DNA of 64,000 nucleotides from an uncultured Alphaproteobacteria bacterium (GTDB lineage: Bacteria; Pseudomonadota; Alphaproteobacteria; Caulobacterales; Caulobacteraceae), in contig CAIJOB010000040.1 in NCBI GenBank assembly GCA_903822175.1, positions 186,001 through 250,000 of the forward strand, in the 5' to 3' direction. Under the pieces are notes generated by a model. It was not told the origin of the DNA and did no database searches. It saw only the letters and a program-made list of their open reading frames with translations. Position 1 is the stretch's first letter; every line of letters begins with the position of its first letter. The position numbers were made by a program, and so were the translations under genes. This document shows, piece after piece, positions 43,227 through 50,986 of the stretch.

Positions 43227-43856
43227 CTAAGCCGCGCCTCCCAAGTCGGCCAGGACCTCGGAGAGACGCTGAGCGCCGGTCCAATGGGCGCCGCGCCAGC
43301 CGGCCAGCCGGGCCGCCACGAGGTTCGCGTGCGTGTCGTCGATCAGCAGCAACTCGCGGCCGGAAAACCCCGTGCGCGCCTCGACGGCCGCATAGAACTC
43401 GGGGTCGGTCTTCCGGGCGCCGAGGTCGGCGGCGTAGTGCATGGCGTCGAACTGGCCGGCGAACCCCAGCCGGTCCCAGATGTAGGCGGCGCGCTCGTGC
43501 TCTTGCACCGTCGCCAGATGCACCTGGACGCCACGCGCCCGCACCAGGGCCAGGTCGTCGAGCAGCTGGTAGTCCAGCACCGAGTCCTTGGCGAACCAGT
43601 AGGCGGCGAGCTCGTAGGAACTGACGCCGGGCGCGATGCGCGCCAGCACCGGCGCCAGCCGCTCGTGCAGGCCGGCGTTGCCCAGCACCACCTCCTGCCA
43701 ATGGACGGCGAAGAACTGCGAGGCGAGTTCGGCGGGCGAGACGCCGAGGTCGGCTTCCAGGTCGGCGGCCCAGCCATCGAGGCGCGGGGTGATCAGGACG
43801 CCGTCAACGTCGACCATGAGGGCTTTCACCCAAGCCAGCCCCGTCACGCGGAGCAT
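43227..43856 (-). CDS. HAD-superfamily hydrolase
   Basis: 209 residues in the open frame from the ATG at 43856. Motif I is VDVDGVLITPRL (about residue 15), so a later start (GTG at 43829 or ATG at 43814) is possible. Later blocks are VQVHLATVQEH (motif II region), ADLGARKTDPEFY (motif III Lys) and LLIDDTHANLVAARLAGWRG (motif IV). This is the small-cap HAD layout of phosphatases and dehalogenases; the substrate is unknown. The structured repeat copy B lies 25 bases upstream of the 43856 start. Confidence 0.85.
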   Translation of the reverse strand: MLRVTGLAWVKALMVDVDGVLITPRLDGWAADLEADLGVSPAELASQFFAVHWQEVVLGNAGLHERLAPVLARIAPGVSSYELAAYWFAKDSVLDYQLLDDLALVRARGVQVHLATVQEHERAAYIWDRLGFAGQFDAMHYAADLGARKTDPEFYAAVEARTGFSGRELLLIDDTHANLVAARLAGWRGAHWTGAQRLSEVLADLGGAA

Positions 43857-43881
43857 CCTTGAGGATGCTTTCCGTCCATTG

Positions 43882-44011
43882 ATCTCATGGTCAGATGCGA
43901 GCTTCGGGCTCTCGGCTTGTCAAGGACGGCCTCTTCGGGCCGCCGCTTTGCGGCGCGCGTTCCGCGCGTCCTTGAGAAGCCGAGAGCCCGAAGCAGAATG
44001 GCCGCCATGAG
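43882..44011. repeat. Structured palindromic repeat, copy B (cloverleaf-like)
   Basis: Same element as at 13859-13989. Outer pair CTCATGG (43884-43890) / CCATGAG (44005-44011). The stem GCTTCGGGCTCTCGGCTT pairs perfectly over 18 bp with AAGCCGAGAGCCCGAAGC, continued by TCAAGGACG/CGTCCTTGA. Three apical hairpins are GGCC-TCTTCG-GGCC, GCCGC-TTT-GCGGC and GCGCG-TTC-CGCGC. Compared with copy A, stem positions change on both strands (C-G to T-A, T-A to C-G, G-C to C-G). It lies upstream of the HAD gene within the 351-base gap 43857-44207, the rest of which is a family 1 repeat. Confidence 0.87.
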
Positions 44012-44042
44012 TTCTATGGCGCAGTCTGGCCGCTATCTCTTA

Positions 44043-44211
44043 GATCCTCCCCCAGCGCGGAGCGCGATTAAGGGGGAGGTGGCTTGGCGCGAAGCGCCGA
44101 GACGGAGGGGGTTTCATCCGCCGAGTCAGCAGCAGCTGGCATCCGATACGCCGGAGAGGAAACCCCCTCAGTCCGTCTTCGCGGACAGCTCCCCCTAAGG
44201 GGAGCATCTAG
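44043..44211. repeat. Intergenic repeat family 1, copy 3 (inverted relative to copy 1)
   Basis: Begins with CCTCCCCCAGCGCGGAGCGC and GGGGGAGGTGGC, then GCCGAGACGGAGGGGGTTTC, a middle with a short inverted repeat, AACCCCCTCAGTCCGTCTTC, and ends in the hairpin CTCCCCCTAAGGGGAG. It reaches the end of the VOC gene (stop at 44208). Confidence 0.85.
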
Positions 44212-44594
44212 GTCTTTGTTTCCATCAACCGCGACGGCCACCCGATCCGCACCAGCAGCCCGTCCGGCCCGGCGACCCCGAACTCATAGATGCCCCACTC
44301 GCGGTGACGCAGCACGCCGCCGGGACGGATGATCAGGTCGTCGACCAGGGCCGCGATCTTGTCCACGTCCGGTGTGCGGATGAACACCCCGAAGGGATTG
44401 TGCTCGGCCGGCACGGCCCAGGGTCCCTCGCCCGCCTGGGTCAGGTGCACCTCGCAGTCCCAGCCGGTGAGGATGTAGTACTGGCCATCGCCGCCGGTAT
44501 TCGCGAACCCCAGCCGCTCCCAGAACGGCAGCGCGCCCGGCAGGTCGTTGCAGGGCACGATGGCGAACGCGCCGGTGGTTGCGGGTATGGGCAT
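44208..44594 (-). CDS. VOC (glyoxalase/bleomycin-resistance) family protein
   Basis: 128 residues in the two beta-alpha-beta-beta-beta repeats of the vicinal-oxygen-chelate fold. The first repeat includes AIVPCNDLPGALPFWERLGF and YILTGWDCEVHLTQAG, with a His and a later Glu (GIYEFGVAGPDG) in metal-ligand positions. Similar bacterial proteins are bleomycin-binding-like or glyoxalase-like, and the exact role cannot be told. The stop codon falls in the edge of the family 1 repeat. Three bases separate it from mutS. Confidence 0.85.
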   Translation of the reverse strand: MPIPATTGAFAIVPCNDLPGALPFWERLGFANTGGDGQYYILTGWDCEVHLTQAGEGPWAVPAEHNPFGVFIRTPDVDKIAALVDDLIIRPGGVLRHREWGIYEFGVAGPDGLLVRIGWPSRLMETKT

Positions 44595-44597
44595 GGC

Positions 44598-47285
44598 CTA
44601 GCTCAACAATCCCTTCAGCCGGTACAGCGCCTCCATGGCCTCGCGCGGGCTCATGCCGTCGGGGTCCATGACGCGCAGCGCCTCTTCCGCCGGGCTCGGT
44701 CCATAGGACGGCGCGGCCTCCGCCACCGCGGCGAACAGCGGCAGGTCGACCATGTTGGCGGGGCCGGCGGCTTCGCGCTCCAGACGCTCCAGCACATCCT
44801 TGGCGCGGGCGACGACCGGCGCCGGCACGCCGGCCAGCTTGGCCACCTGGACGCCGTAGCTGCGGTCGGCGGGACCGGGTCCGGCCTCGTGCAGGAAGAC
44901 CAGGTCGCCGTTCCACTCCTTGGCCTTGAGGCTGAGGTTCGCGACATAGGCCAGCCGCTGCTCCAGCACCGCCAGCTCGTGATAGTGGGTGGCGAAGAGG
45001 GCGCGGCAGCGGTTGGTCTCGTGCAGGGCCTCGGCGCAGGCCCAGGCGATGGCCAGGCCGTCGTAGGTCGCGGTGCCCCGGCCGATCTCGTCCAGGATCA
45101 CGAAGGAGCGGGGCGTCGCCTGGGTGAGGATCGCGGCGGTTTCGACCATCTCGGCCATGAAGGTTGAGCGGCCGCGCGCCAGGTCGTCGCCCGCGCCGAC
45201 ACGGCTGAAGAGGCGGTCGACGACGCCCAGCCGCAGGCGCTTGGCCGGCACGAAACAGCCGGCCTGGGCGAGCACGGCCAGCAGCGCGTTCTGCCGCAGG
45301 AAGGTGGACTTACCCGCCATGTTCGGCCCGGTGACGATCGACAGGCGCGGCCCGCCCGCGCCCGCCCCGTCCAGGCGGCAGTCGTTCGGCGTGAAGGCTT
45401 CACCGGCGCGGCGCACGGCGTTTTCCACCACCGGGTGGCGCGCGGCCTCGGCTTCGAAGGCGGTGGAGCGGTCGACGACCGGGCGGCTCGCCCCCACATC
45501 CTGCGCCCACTCGGCGACGGCGGCGGCGACGTCGAGCCGCGCGGCGGCGTTCGCGGCGGCCTGCAGGTCGGCGGCGACCGACGTGGCCGCGTCGCGCCAG
45601 GCCTCGAAGGTGTCGAGCTCGATGGCCAGCGCCCGCTCGGCGGCCTGGGCGATCTTGGCGTCCAGTTCAGCCAGCTCGACGGTGGTGAACCGCACCTGAT
45701 TGGCCAGCGTCTGGCGGTGGATGAAAGTCGCGTTCAGAGGCGCGGCGAACAGCGGCTCGGCGGCCTTGGCCGTGGTCTCGACGAAATAGCCGAGGACCGC
45801 GTTGTGGCGAATCTTCAGCGCTACGCCGCTGTCGGCCACCAGCTGGGCCTCGAGCTGCAGGATCACGCGGCGGCTGTCGTCGCGCAGGGTGCGGGCCTGA
45901 TCGAGTTCGGGCCGCACACCGGCGCCGACGAAGCCGCCGTCACGGGCCAGCGCCGGCAGGTCGTCGCCCAGGCCCTCAGTCAACAGCGCGCGGAACTGGG
46001 CGAGGTCGGGATGCAGACTGGGGTTCAGCGCCGCGAGCGCCTCGGCCACCTCGGCGGGGAGCTCAACCAGCGGGTCCTTGGTGGTGACGAAGAGCCCGGT
46101 GACCGCCTCGCCGATGGCCAGACCATCGCGCAGGCAGCCCAGGTCGCGCGGCCCGCCGCGGCCCAGCGCCAGGCGACTGAGCGCACGCGCCATGTCGCCC
46201 AGGCCTTTGAGCGCGTCGCGAAGTTTCTGCCGCTGCGGGCGGTGCTCGTTGAACCAGGCCACCGCATCGAGCCTTGCATCGATGGCGGCCGGGTCCAGCA
46301 GAGGACGCGCGAGCCGCGCCGCCAGCAGCCGCGCGCCGGGCGCGGTCACCGTGCGGTCGATGGCGGCCAGCAGCGAGCCTTCGCGGGCGCCGGAGGTGGC
46401 TTTTTCGATCTCCAGGCTGGTCCGGGTCGCCGGATCGATGGCCATGACGTCGGCCTCGCCGGCCCGTTTGGGCGCGGACAAGGCCGGCAGTTTTCCGGCC
46501 TGGGTGGTCTCCAGGTGCGCGGCGATCAGGCCGAGCGCGGAGACTTCGGCGCCCGACAGCGCCCCGAACCCGTCGAGCGTGTCCACGCCATAGAGCCTCT
46601 TCAGCCGCGCCTCCGACGCCGCCGGCTCGGCCAAGGCCTGGGGCAGCGGCTGAACGAAGCCGCCGGCCTGCTTGAGGGCCTCGTTGATGGCGGGGTCCAC
46701 GAACAGCCGGTCGGGGACCAGGATCTCCGAGGGGCCGAGCGCCGCCAGCGCCGAAGAGAGGCCCGCGACACTGGTCGCCAGGCACTCCACCTCGCCGGTG
46801 GAGAGCTCGACGCTGGCGACCGCCGCCTGGCCGCCGCGAACGGCGATGGCGGCCAGGCGGTTCGCCCCCCGGGCGTCCAGCAGACCTTCTTCGGTGAGCG
46901 TGCCCGGCGTCACCACGCGCACCACGTCGCGGTGAACCACCGACTTGGAGCCGCGCTTCCGGGCCTCGGCCGGGTTCTCCATCTGCTCGCAGACGGCGAC
47001 CTTGAAGCCGGCGCGGATCAGCTTGGCGAGATAGGCTTCGGCGGCATGCACCGGCACGCCGCACATCGGGATCGGGGCGCCGCCGTGCTGGCCCCTCGCG
47101 GTCAGCGTGATGCCTAAAGCCGCGGAGGCCTTCTGCGCGTCCTCGAAGAACAGCTCGTAGAAATCGCCCATGCGGAAGAACACCAGGGCGTCCGGCTGGC
47201 GGGTCTTGGCCTCGAAATACTGCGCCATCACCGGCGAGGCGCCGGCGGACGGGTCGGGCAAGGTTGAAGGAGCCTGGGCGTTCAT
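44598..47285 (-). CDS. mutS: DNA mismatch repair protein MutS
   Basis: 895 residues. Recognises mismatches and, with MutL, starts repair. The N-terminal mismatch-contact motif is GDFYELFFEDA (F-Y-E, about residue 40). Connector, core and clamp domains follow, then the ATPase with Walker A GPNMAGKSTF near residue 651, Walker B SFVILDEIGRGTATYDG near 725, and FATHYHELAVLE. It overlaps no other gene; a GNAT gene diverges from its start. Confidence 0.98.
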   Translation of the reverse strand: MNAQAPSTLPDPSAGASPVMAQYFEAKTRQPDALVFFRMGDFYELFFEDAQKASAALGITLTARGQHGGAPIPMCGVPVHAAEAYLAKLIRAGFKVAVCEQMENPAEARKRGSKSVVHRDVVRVVTPGTLTEEGLLDARGANRLAAIAVRGGQAAVASVELSTGEVECLATSVAGLSSALAALGPSEILVPDRLFVDPAINEALKQAGGFVQPLPQALAEPAASEARLKRLYGVDTLDGFGALSGAEVSALGLIAAHLETTQAGKLPALSAPKRAGEADVMAIDPATRTSLEIEKATSGAREGSLLAAIDRTVTAPGARLLAARLARPLLDPAAIDARLDAVAWFNEHRPQRQKLRDALKGLGDMARALSRLALGRGGPRDLGCLRDGLAIGEAVTGLFVTTKDPLVELPAEVAEALAALNPSLHPDLAQFRALLTEGLGDDLPALARDGGFVGAGVRPELDQARTLRDDSRRVILQLEAQLVADSGVALKIRHNAVLGYFVETTAKAAEPLFAAPLNATFIHRQTLANQVRFTTVELAELDAKIAQAAERALAIELDTFEAWRDAATSVAADLQAAANAAARLDVAAAVAEWAQDVGASRPVVDRSTAFEAEAARHPVVENAVRRAGEAFTPNDCRLDGAGAGGPRLSIVTGPNMAGKSTFLRQNALLAVLAQAGCFVPAKRLRLGVVDRLFSRVGAGDDLARGRSTFMAEMVETAAILTQATPRSFVILDEIGRGTATYDGLAIAWACAEALHETNRCRALFATHYHELAVLEQRLAYVANLSLKAKEWNGDLVFLHEAGPGPADRSYGVQVAKLAGVPAPVVARAKDVLERLEREAAGPANMVDLPLFAAVAEAAPSYGPSPAEEALRVMDPDGMSPREAMEALYRLKGLLS

Positions 47286-47408
47286 AGGAACGGGCGACGC
47301 TATCCGCGCAGGTGAGTCCCGTCAGCCCCTTGAACCGCGCGCAAACAAGCCCAAGCTGTGGATGGATGTCGCATCTGGTGGAGCATCTACGCCCTTGAGC
47401 GTTGCGTC

Positions 47409-47933
47409 TTGAGCTATGTGGTCTTCCCCGCCGGGCCTACGGACGCCGAGGAGCTGGCGCGCGTCCACGTGACCTCGTGGCGGGAGACCTATCGCGGCTT
47501 GCTGGCCGACGCCTTCCTCGCCCGGATGAGCGAGCCCGGCTTCACGCGCCGCTTCCGCCGCCAGCTGACCGAGCCCGGCAAAGGCGTCACCCTGGCCGCC
47601 GCCGACCGCTACGGACTGGTTGGCTATGCGCAAGGGTCTACCTCGGGGCGAGGTCTGGCCGGTGAGGCGGAAATCCAGACCCTCTATGTGCTGCGCACCG
47701 CCCAGGGCCACGGTCTTGGCAAGCGGCTGATGGCGCAGACCGCCCGGGCGCTGGCCGCCGAGGGCGCGACCTCGCTGATGATCTCGGTGCTGCGCGACAA
47801 CATCCGCGCCCGCGGCTTCTACGAGCATCTGGGCGGCGAGCCGGAGGCCGCGCGCCGGGAGCCCGGACCGGGCGGGCGCTTGCTCTACGAAGTCGCCTAC
47901 CACTGGCGCGACATCGGCGACCTGACCGCATGA
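47409..47933 (+). CDS. GNAT-family N-acetyltransferase
   Basis: 174 residues if started at the TTG at 47409 (GAGCG lies about 8 bases upstream); the frame is open from 47358 and a GTG at 47418 is also possible, so the start is uncertain. N-terminal segment ARVHVTSWRETYRGLL is common in this family. The acetyl-CoA loop is LRTAQGHGLGKRLM (Q/R-x2-G-x-G/A near residue 106), and NIRARGFYEHLGGE closes the core. Substrate unknown. The stop overlaps the next ATG by 4 bases. Confidence 0.85.
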   Translation: MSYVVFPAGPTDAEELARVHVTSWRETYRGLLADAFLARMSEPGFTRRFRRQLTEPGKGVTLAAADRYGLVGYAQGSTSGRGLAGEAEIQTLYVLRTAQGHGLGKRLMAQTARALAAEGATSLMISVLRDNIRARGFYEHLGGEPEAARREPGPGGRLLYEVAYHWRDIGDLTA

Positions 47934-48856
47934 AGCGCGTGGCGGCGGCTCTCGCAGGCCTGGCGGCGGCCGTCGCCCTGCCCGTCCACGCCCAGCCGAA
48001 GCTGATGGGCTGGGCCGACCTGATGGGCCGCCCGCTGCCGAAGGCCACCGCGCGCGTCGCCTACGGCCCGGACCCACTGCAGGTCGCCGAAGTCTGGCGC
48101 CCGGACGGCAAGGGGCCGTTCCCGACCGTGCTGATGATCCACGGCGGCTGCTGGCTGTCGGGCCTCGCCAACCTGCACATCATGGACTACGCGGCCGAGG
48201 ACCTGCGCAAACGCGGCATCGCGGTCTGGAACGTCGAATACCGCGGCGTCGACCGGCCCGGCGGCGGCTATCCGGGCACCTTCCAGGACGTCAACGCCGC
48301 CGCCGACGCCATGCTGGCCCACGCCAACGAATACGGCCTGCGGACCCGCAAGATCGTCGTGCTCGGCCATTCGGCGGGCGGACAGCTGGCGCTGTGGCTG
48401 GCGGCGCGGGGCAAACTCGCGAAATCGAGCCCGCTCTACGACCCCAAGCGGCTCGACATCCTGTGGACCGTCAGCCTGGGCGGCCTGCCGGACCTCGCCA
48501 CCGCCAAGGAGGGTTGCAGCGAGAAAACCGTCTCCCGCCTGCTGGCCGGCTCAACCGCCGCCGACCCCCTGGCCGACACCTCGCCCGCGAGCCTGTTGCC
48601 GACGCCTGTCGCGCGGATGCTGATCCATGGCGGCCTCGACGAGACCTCGCCGCCGAGCCAGGGCAAGGCCTATGTCGCCAAGGCGCGCGCGGCCCACGAC
48701 ATCCGCGCCTGGTCCTATTCCATTCCCGGCGAAGGCCATGTGGAGGAGATTTCGCCCGGCTCGCGCACCTGGGCGGCGGTCACCCAGGGCCTGGATTCCG
48801 TGTTCCACAGCAAGGACGCCGCCTGGGTGCTGCAGCTCAGCCCTTCCCTCCCCTGA
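47930..48856 (+). CDS. Secreted alpha/beta hydrolase (esterase-like)
   Basis: 308 residues with a signal peptide (residues 1-22, cleavage after VHAQ). The fold is that of the BD-FAE/kynurenine-formamidase-like esterases: oxyanion loop MIHGGCWLSG near residue 68, nucleophile elbow LGHSAGGQLALW near residue 146, and a late Asp/His pair in HGGLDETSPPS and GEGHVEE. Coupled to the GNAT gene by ATGA. The last residues (SLP) and the stop come from the edge of a family 2 repeat, so the original C-terminus may have been altered. Confidence 0.87.
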   Translation: MKRVAAALAGLAAAVALPVHAQPKLMGWADLMGRPLPKATARVAYGPDPLQVAEVWRPDGKGPFPTVLMIHGGCWLSGLANLHIMDYAAEDLRKRGIAVWNVEYRGVDRPGGGYPGTFQDVNAAADAMLAHANEYGLRTRKIVVLGHSAGGQLALWLAARGKLAKSSPLYDPKRLDILWTVSLGGLPDLATAKEGCSEKTVSRLLAGSTAADPLADTSPASLLPTPVARMLIHGGLDETSPPSQGKAYVAKARAAHDIRAWSYSIPGEGHVEEISPGSRTWAAVTQGLDSVFHSKDAAWVLQLSPSLP

Positions 48857-48991
48857 GGGGAGGGTGGATCGCGCCGCGAGGCGCGCGCCGGGTGGGGAAG
48901 CGCGGGCCGGAATACGGAGTCAACGCTTGAACGCGACTTCCCCACCCGTCTCGACTTCGCCTCGCCAGCCTCCCCGGAACGGGGAGGGGAA
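48844..48991. repeat. Intergenic repeat family 2, copy 2
   Basis: Starts CCTCCCCTGAGGGGAGGGTG and ends in CCTCCCCGGAACGGGGAGGG, with TGGGGAAGCGCGGGCCGGAA and CTTCCCCACCCGTCTCGAC inside. It overlaps the last codons of the hydrolase gene (stop 48856) and reaches the stop of the ABC ATPase gene (48993). Confidence 0.82.
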
Positions 48992-48992
48992 T

Positions 48993-49952
48993 TTAGGCCC
49001 CCACAGGCTCCGGCGCCGCGTAGGTCAGCGACACGAACACGTCCTCCAGGTCCGGGTCCTCGGTGGAGATGTCCTTGATGTGCAGGCCGGCGCTGCGGAT
49101 GGCGGCCAGCACCTGCTCGACGCTCGACTGGCCCGTGCGGTAGCTGACCGAGAAGCCGCCAGACGGCAGCAGCAGCGTCTCGAAGCCCTTCAGCACCGGC
49201 GCCGTGGTCTGCGGCTCCTCCGGGGTCACCAGCACCTTGCGGGTGTCCATGCGCGCCAAGAGCGTCGTCGTCGGCTCGCAGGCCACCACCTGGCCGCGGT
49301 TGATGATGGCGATCTGGTCGCAGAGCTCCTGGGCCTCTTCCAGGTAGTGGGTGGTGAGCACGATGGTCACACCCTTGCGGTTCAGCTCCACCACATAGGC
49401 CCAGAGCTGGCGGCGCAGCTCGACGTCGACGCCGGCGGTCGGCTCGTCGAGGATCAGCACCGGCGGATTGTGCACCATGGCCTTGGCGACCATCAGGCGG
49501 CGCTTCATGCCGCCGGAGAGCTGGCGCACATAGGCCTTGGACTTGTCGGCAAGGCCGAGCGCGGTCAGCAGTTCCATCGTGCGCCGCTCGGACTTGGGCA
49601 CGGCGTACATGCCGGCCGCCACTTCCAGCGCCTCGAAGGGGGTGAAGAACGGGTCGGCGGCGATTTCCTGCGGCACCACCCCGATGGCCGCGCGGGCGTC
49701 GCGCGGGCGCTCATCGATGTCGCGGCCCCAGATCGAGACCGAGCCGGACGTCTTGCGGCAAAGGCCGGACAGGATGTTGATGAAGGTCGACTTGCCCGCC
49801 CCGTTCGGACCCAACAGGCCGAAGATCGAGCCGCGCGGAATCGCCAGGTCGATGCCCTTCAGCGCCTGCATTTCCGGCGTCGTCTTGGTGGCGGCGTAGG
49901 TCTTGAAGAGGCCCTTGGCCTCGATCGCGTAGTCGGGAAGGTCCATAAGCAT
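48993..49952 (-). CDS. ABC-2 type exporter ATP-binding protein
   Basis: 319 residues (ATG at 49952 or, two codons in, at 49946). Walker A GLLGPNGAGKSTFINIL near residue 46, Q-loop IGVVPQEIA, signature LSGGMKRRL, Walker B VLILDEPTAG, and H-loop VLTTHYLEE. The C-terminal 80 residues form the accessory domain of drug/polysaccharide-type exporters of the ABC-2 class. No membrane permease gene is adjacent in the window, which is unusual because ATPase and permease are normally neighbours. Cytoplasmic, membrane-associated. Confidence 0.9.
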   Translation of the reverse strand: MLMDLPDYAIEAKGLFKTYAATKTTPEMQALKGIDLAIPRGSIFGLLGPNGAGKSTFINILSGLCRKTSGSVSIWGRDIDERPRDARAAIGVVPQEIAADPFFTPFEALEVAAGMYAVPKSERRTMELLTALGLADKSKAYVRQLSGGMKRRLMVAKAMVHNPPVLILDEPTAGVDVELRRQLWAYVVELNRKGVTIVLTTHYLEEAQELCDQIAIINRGQVVACEPTTTLLARMDTRKVLVTPEEPQTTAPVLKGFETLLLPSGGFSVSYRTGQSSVEQVLAAIRSAGLHIKDISTEDPDLEDVFVSLTYAAPEPVGA

Positions 49953-50057
49953 CCAGTCGATTGCGTCGGCTCTGCGTTGACGGGCAAAGCCGCGCTCGCA
50001 TACCTAGGCGCGCGGCGGCCTCTCCACAATCGGGCCGCCAACCGGGAACGACTTAAG

Positions 50058-50369
50058 ATGGCTCCTAAAGCTCCGACCAAGGCCCCCGCGCGCAGCAGGA
50101 CCAAGGTTTCGCCGCCGGCCGCCGCGGCGACGCCGGGCCAGCCCCTGGCCATTCCGCCGCCGGAGGTGATCGTCGTGCGGTCGCGCCGCGTGGCCTGCGA
50201 CGGGGTCGGCGGCGCGCTCGGCCATCCGCGCGTCTACCTGGAGATGGGCGAGGCGAGCTTCGTCGAATGCACCTACTGCGACCGCCGCTTCGTGCTGGCG
50301 ACCGGGACGGAAGGCGCGGAGAGCGAATACCTGGCCCCCGGCGTCTACGAAGGCAGCCACGGGCACTAG
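50058..50369 (+). CDS. Zinc-finger (CHCC) domain protein
   Basis: 103 residues from the ATG at 50058; the frame is open far upstream, but that part is antisense to the ABC gene. The N-terminal 35 residues are Ala/Pro/Lys-rich. The C-terminal domain shows C-x8-H followed by E-C-x2-C: VACDGVGGALGHPRVYLEM and VECTYCDRRFVL. This is the zf-CHCC pattern of the NDUFS6-related bacterial proteins. In mitochondria this fold belongs to complex I; the function of free bacterial members is not settled. Confidence 0.85.
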   Translation: MAPKAPTKAPARSRTKVSPPAAAATPGQPLAIPPPEVIVVRSRRVACDGVGGALGHPRVYLEMGEASFVECTYCDRRFVLATGTEGAESEYLAPGVYEGSHGH

Positions 50370-50391
50370 CTCTTTCGCTCTCCTACTCGCT

Positions 50392-50516
50392 CGTCATCCC
50401 GCGGCTTGTCCGAGGGACCCATGAATTCCGAGGCGCCATCTGCGCATGGCGTCGCCGCGCCCTTTTCCGGAAACACGGAGATCATGGGTGGCTCGGACAA
50501 GCCGGGCCATGACGAT
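50392..50516. repeat. Intergenic inverted repeat (GTCATCCCGCGGCTTGTCCG type)
   Basis: Left arm CGTCATCCCGCGGCTTGTCC with GAGGGACCCATGA, right arm ATCATGGGTGGCTCGGACAA with GCCGGGCCATGACG, separated by about 55 bases. This is a commonly seen type of palindromic intergenic element in alphaproteobacteria. It lies in the 258-base gap 50370-50627. I see nothing further to support in 50517-50627. Confidence 0.8.
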
Positions 50517-50627
50517 CAAAGGGGGAAAGAAGTGAAATCCCGCATCCATTTGGATGCTGGATAGCCCGGAAGCCCATGGGGAGATTCGAGCTACGGCTCT
50601 GGACTTAAGGCGCAGTCCGTTCGCGGC

Positions 50628-50978
50628 TCAAACGCCCCCGCCATATCGCCCGGGCGGCGCTGAAGTGGTCTCCATATCCCTGAGGGCGCTGTACCGGTCG
50701 CCCCAAGGCATCGCGCGCCGAAAGACTTCCTTCGCAACGTCGTACGGGAGCACCATCGGCAACGATGGCGCGAGGCCGACATAGTCTGCCTCGGTCAAGA
50801 ACGCCGCGTAGGCGATGGCTGCGTATCGGCCGGCTTCACCGCGCCGATCCAGGGCGGCTGCAACTTGGCCGACCGTATAAGTCTCGGAGTGGCCGAAGTC
50901 GGCTTCGAGTTCGCCGGGCAGAAGCTTGGCATATCTCCGCGCCGCGCGATGCATGGCCCACCGCGAGAAGATATTCAT
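50628..50978 (-). CDS. Small protein, DUF6559-like
   Basis: 116 residues from the ATG at 50978. Basic N-terminus (RWAMHRAARRYAKLLP), then YTVGQVAAALDRRGEAGRYA and AIAYAAFLTEADY. This Y-T-x2-Q-V ... Y-A-x-A-x-F pattern resembles DUF6559 proteins, a small uncharacterised family (moderate match by eye). It starts 8 bases after the dnaN stop, so it is probably co-transcribed with dnaN. No membrane segment or signal peptide. Confidence 0.72.
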   Translation of the reverse strand: MNIFSRWAMHRAARRYAKLLPGELEADFGHSETYTVGQVAAALDRRGEAGRYAAIAYAAFLTEADYVGLAPSLPMVLPYDVAKEVFRRAMPWGDRYSALRDMETTSAPPGRYGGGV

Positions 50979-50986
50979 CGCCGCTG

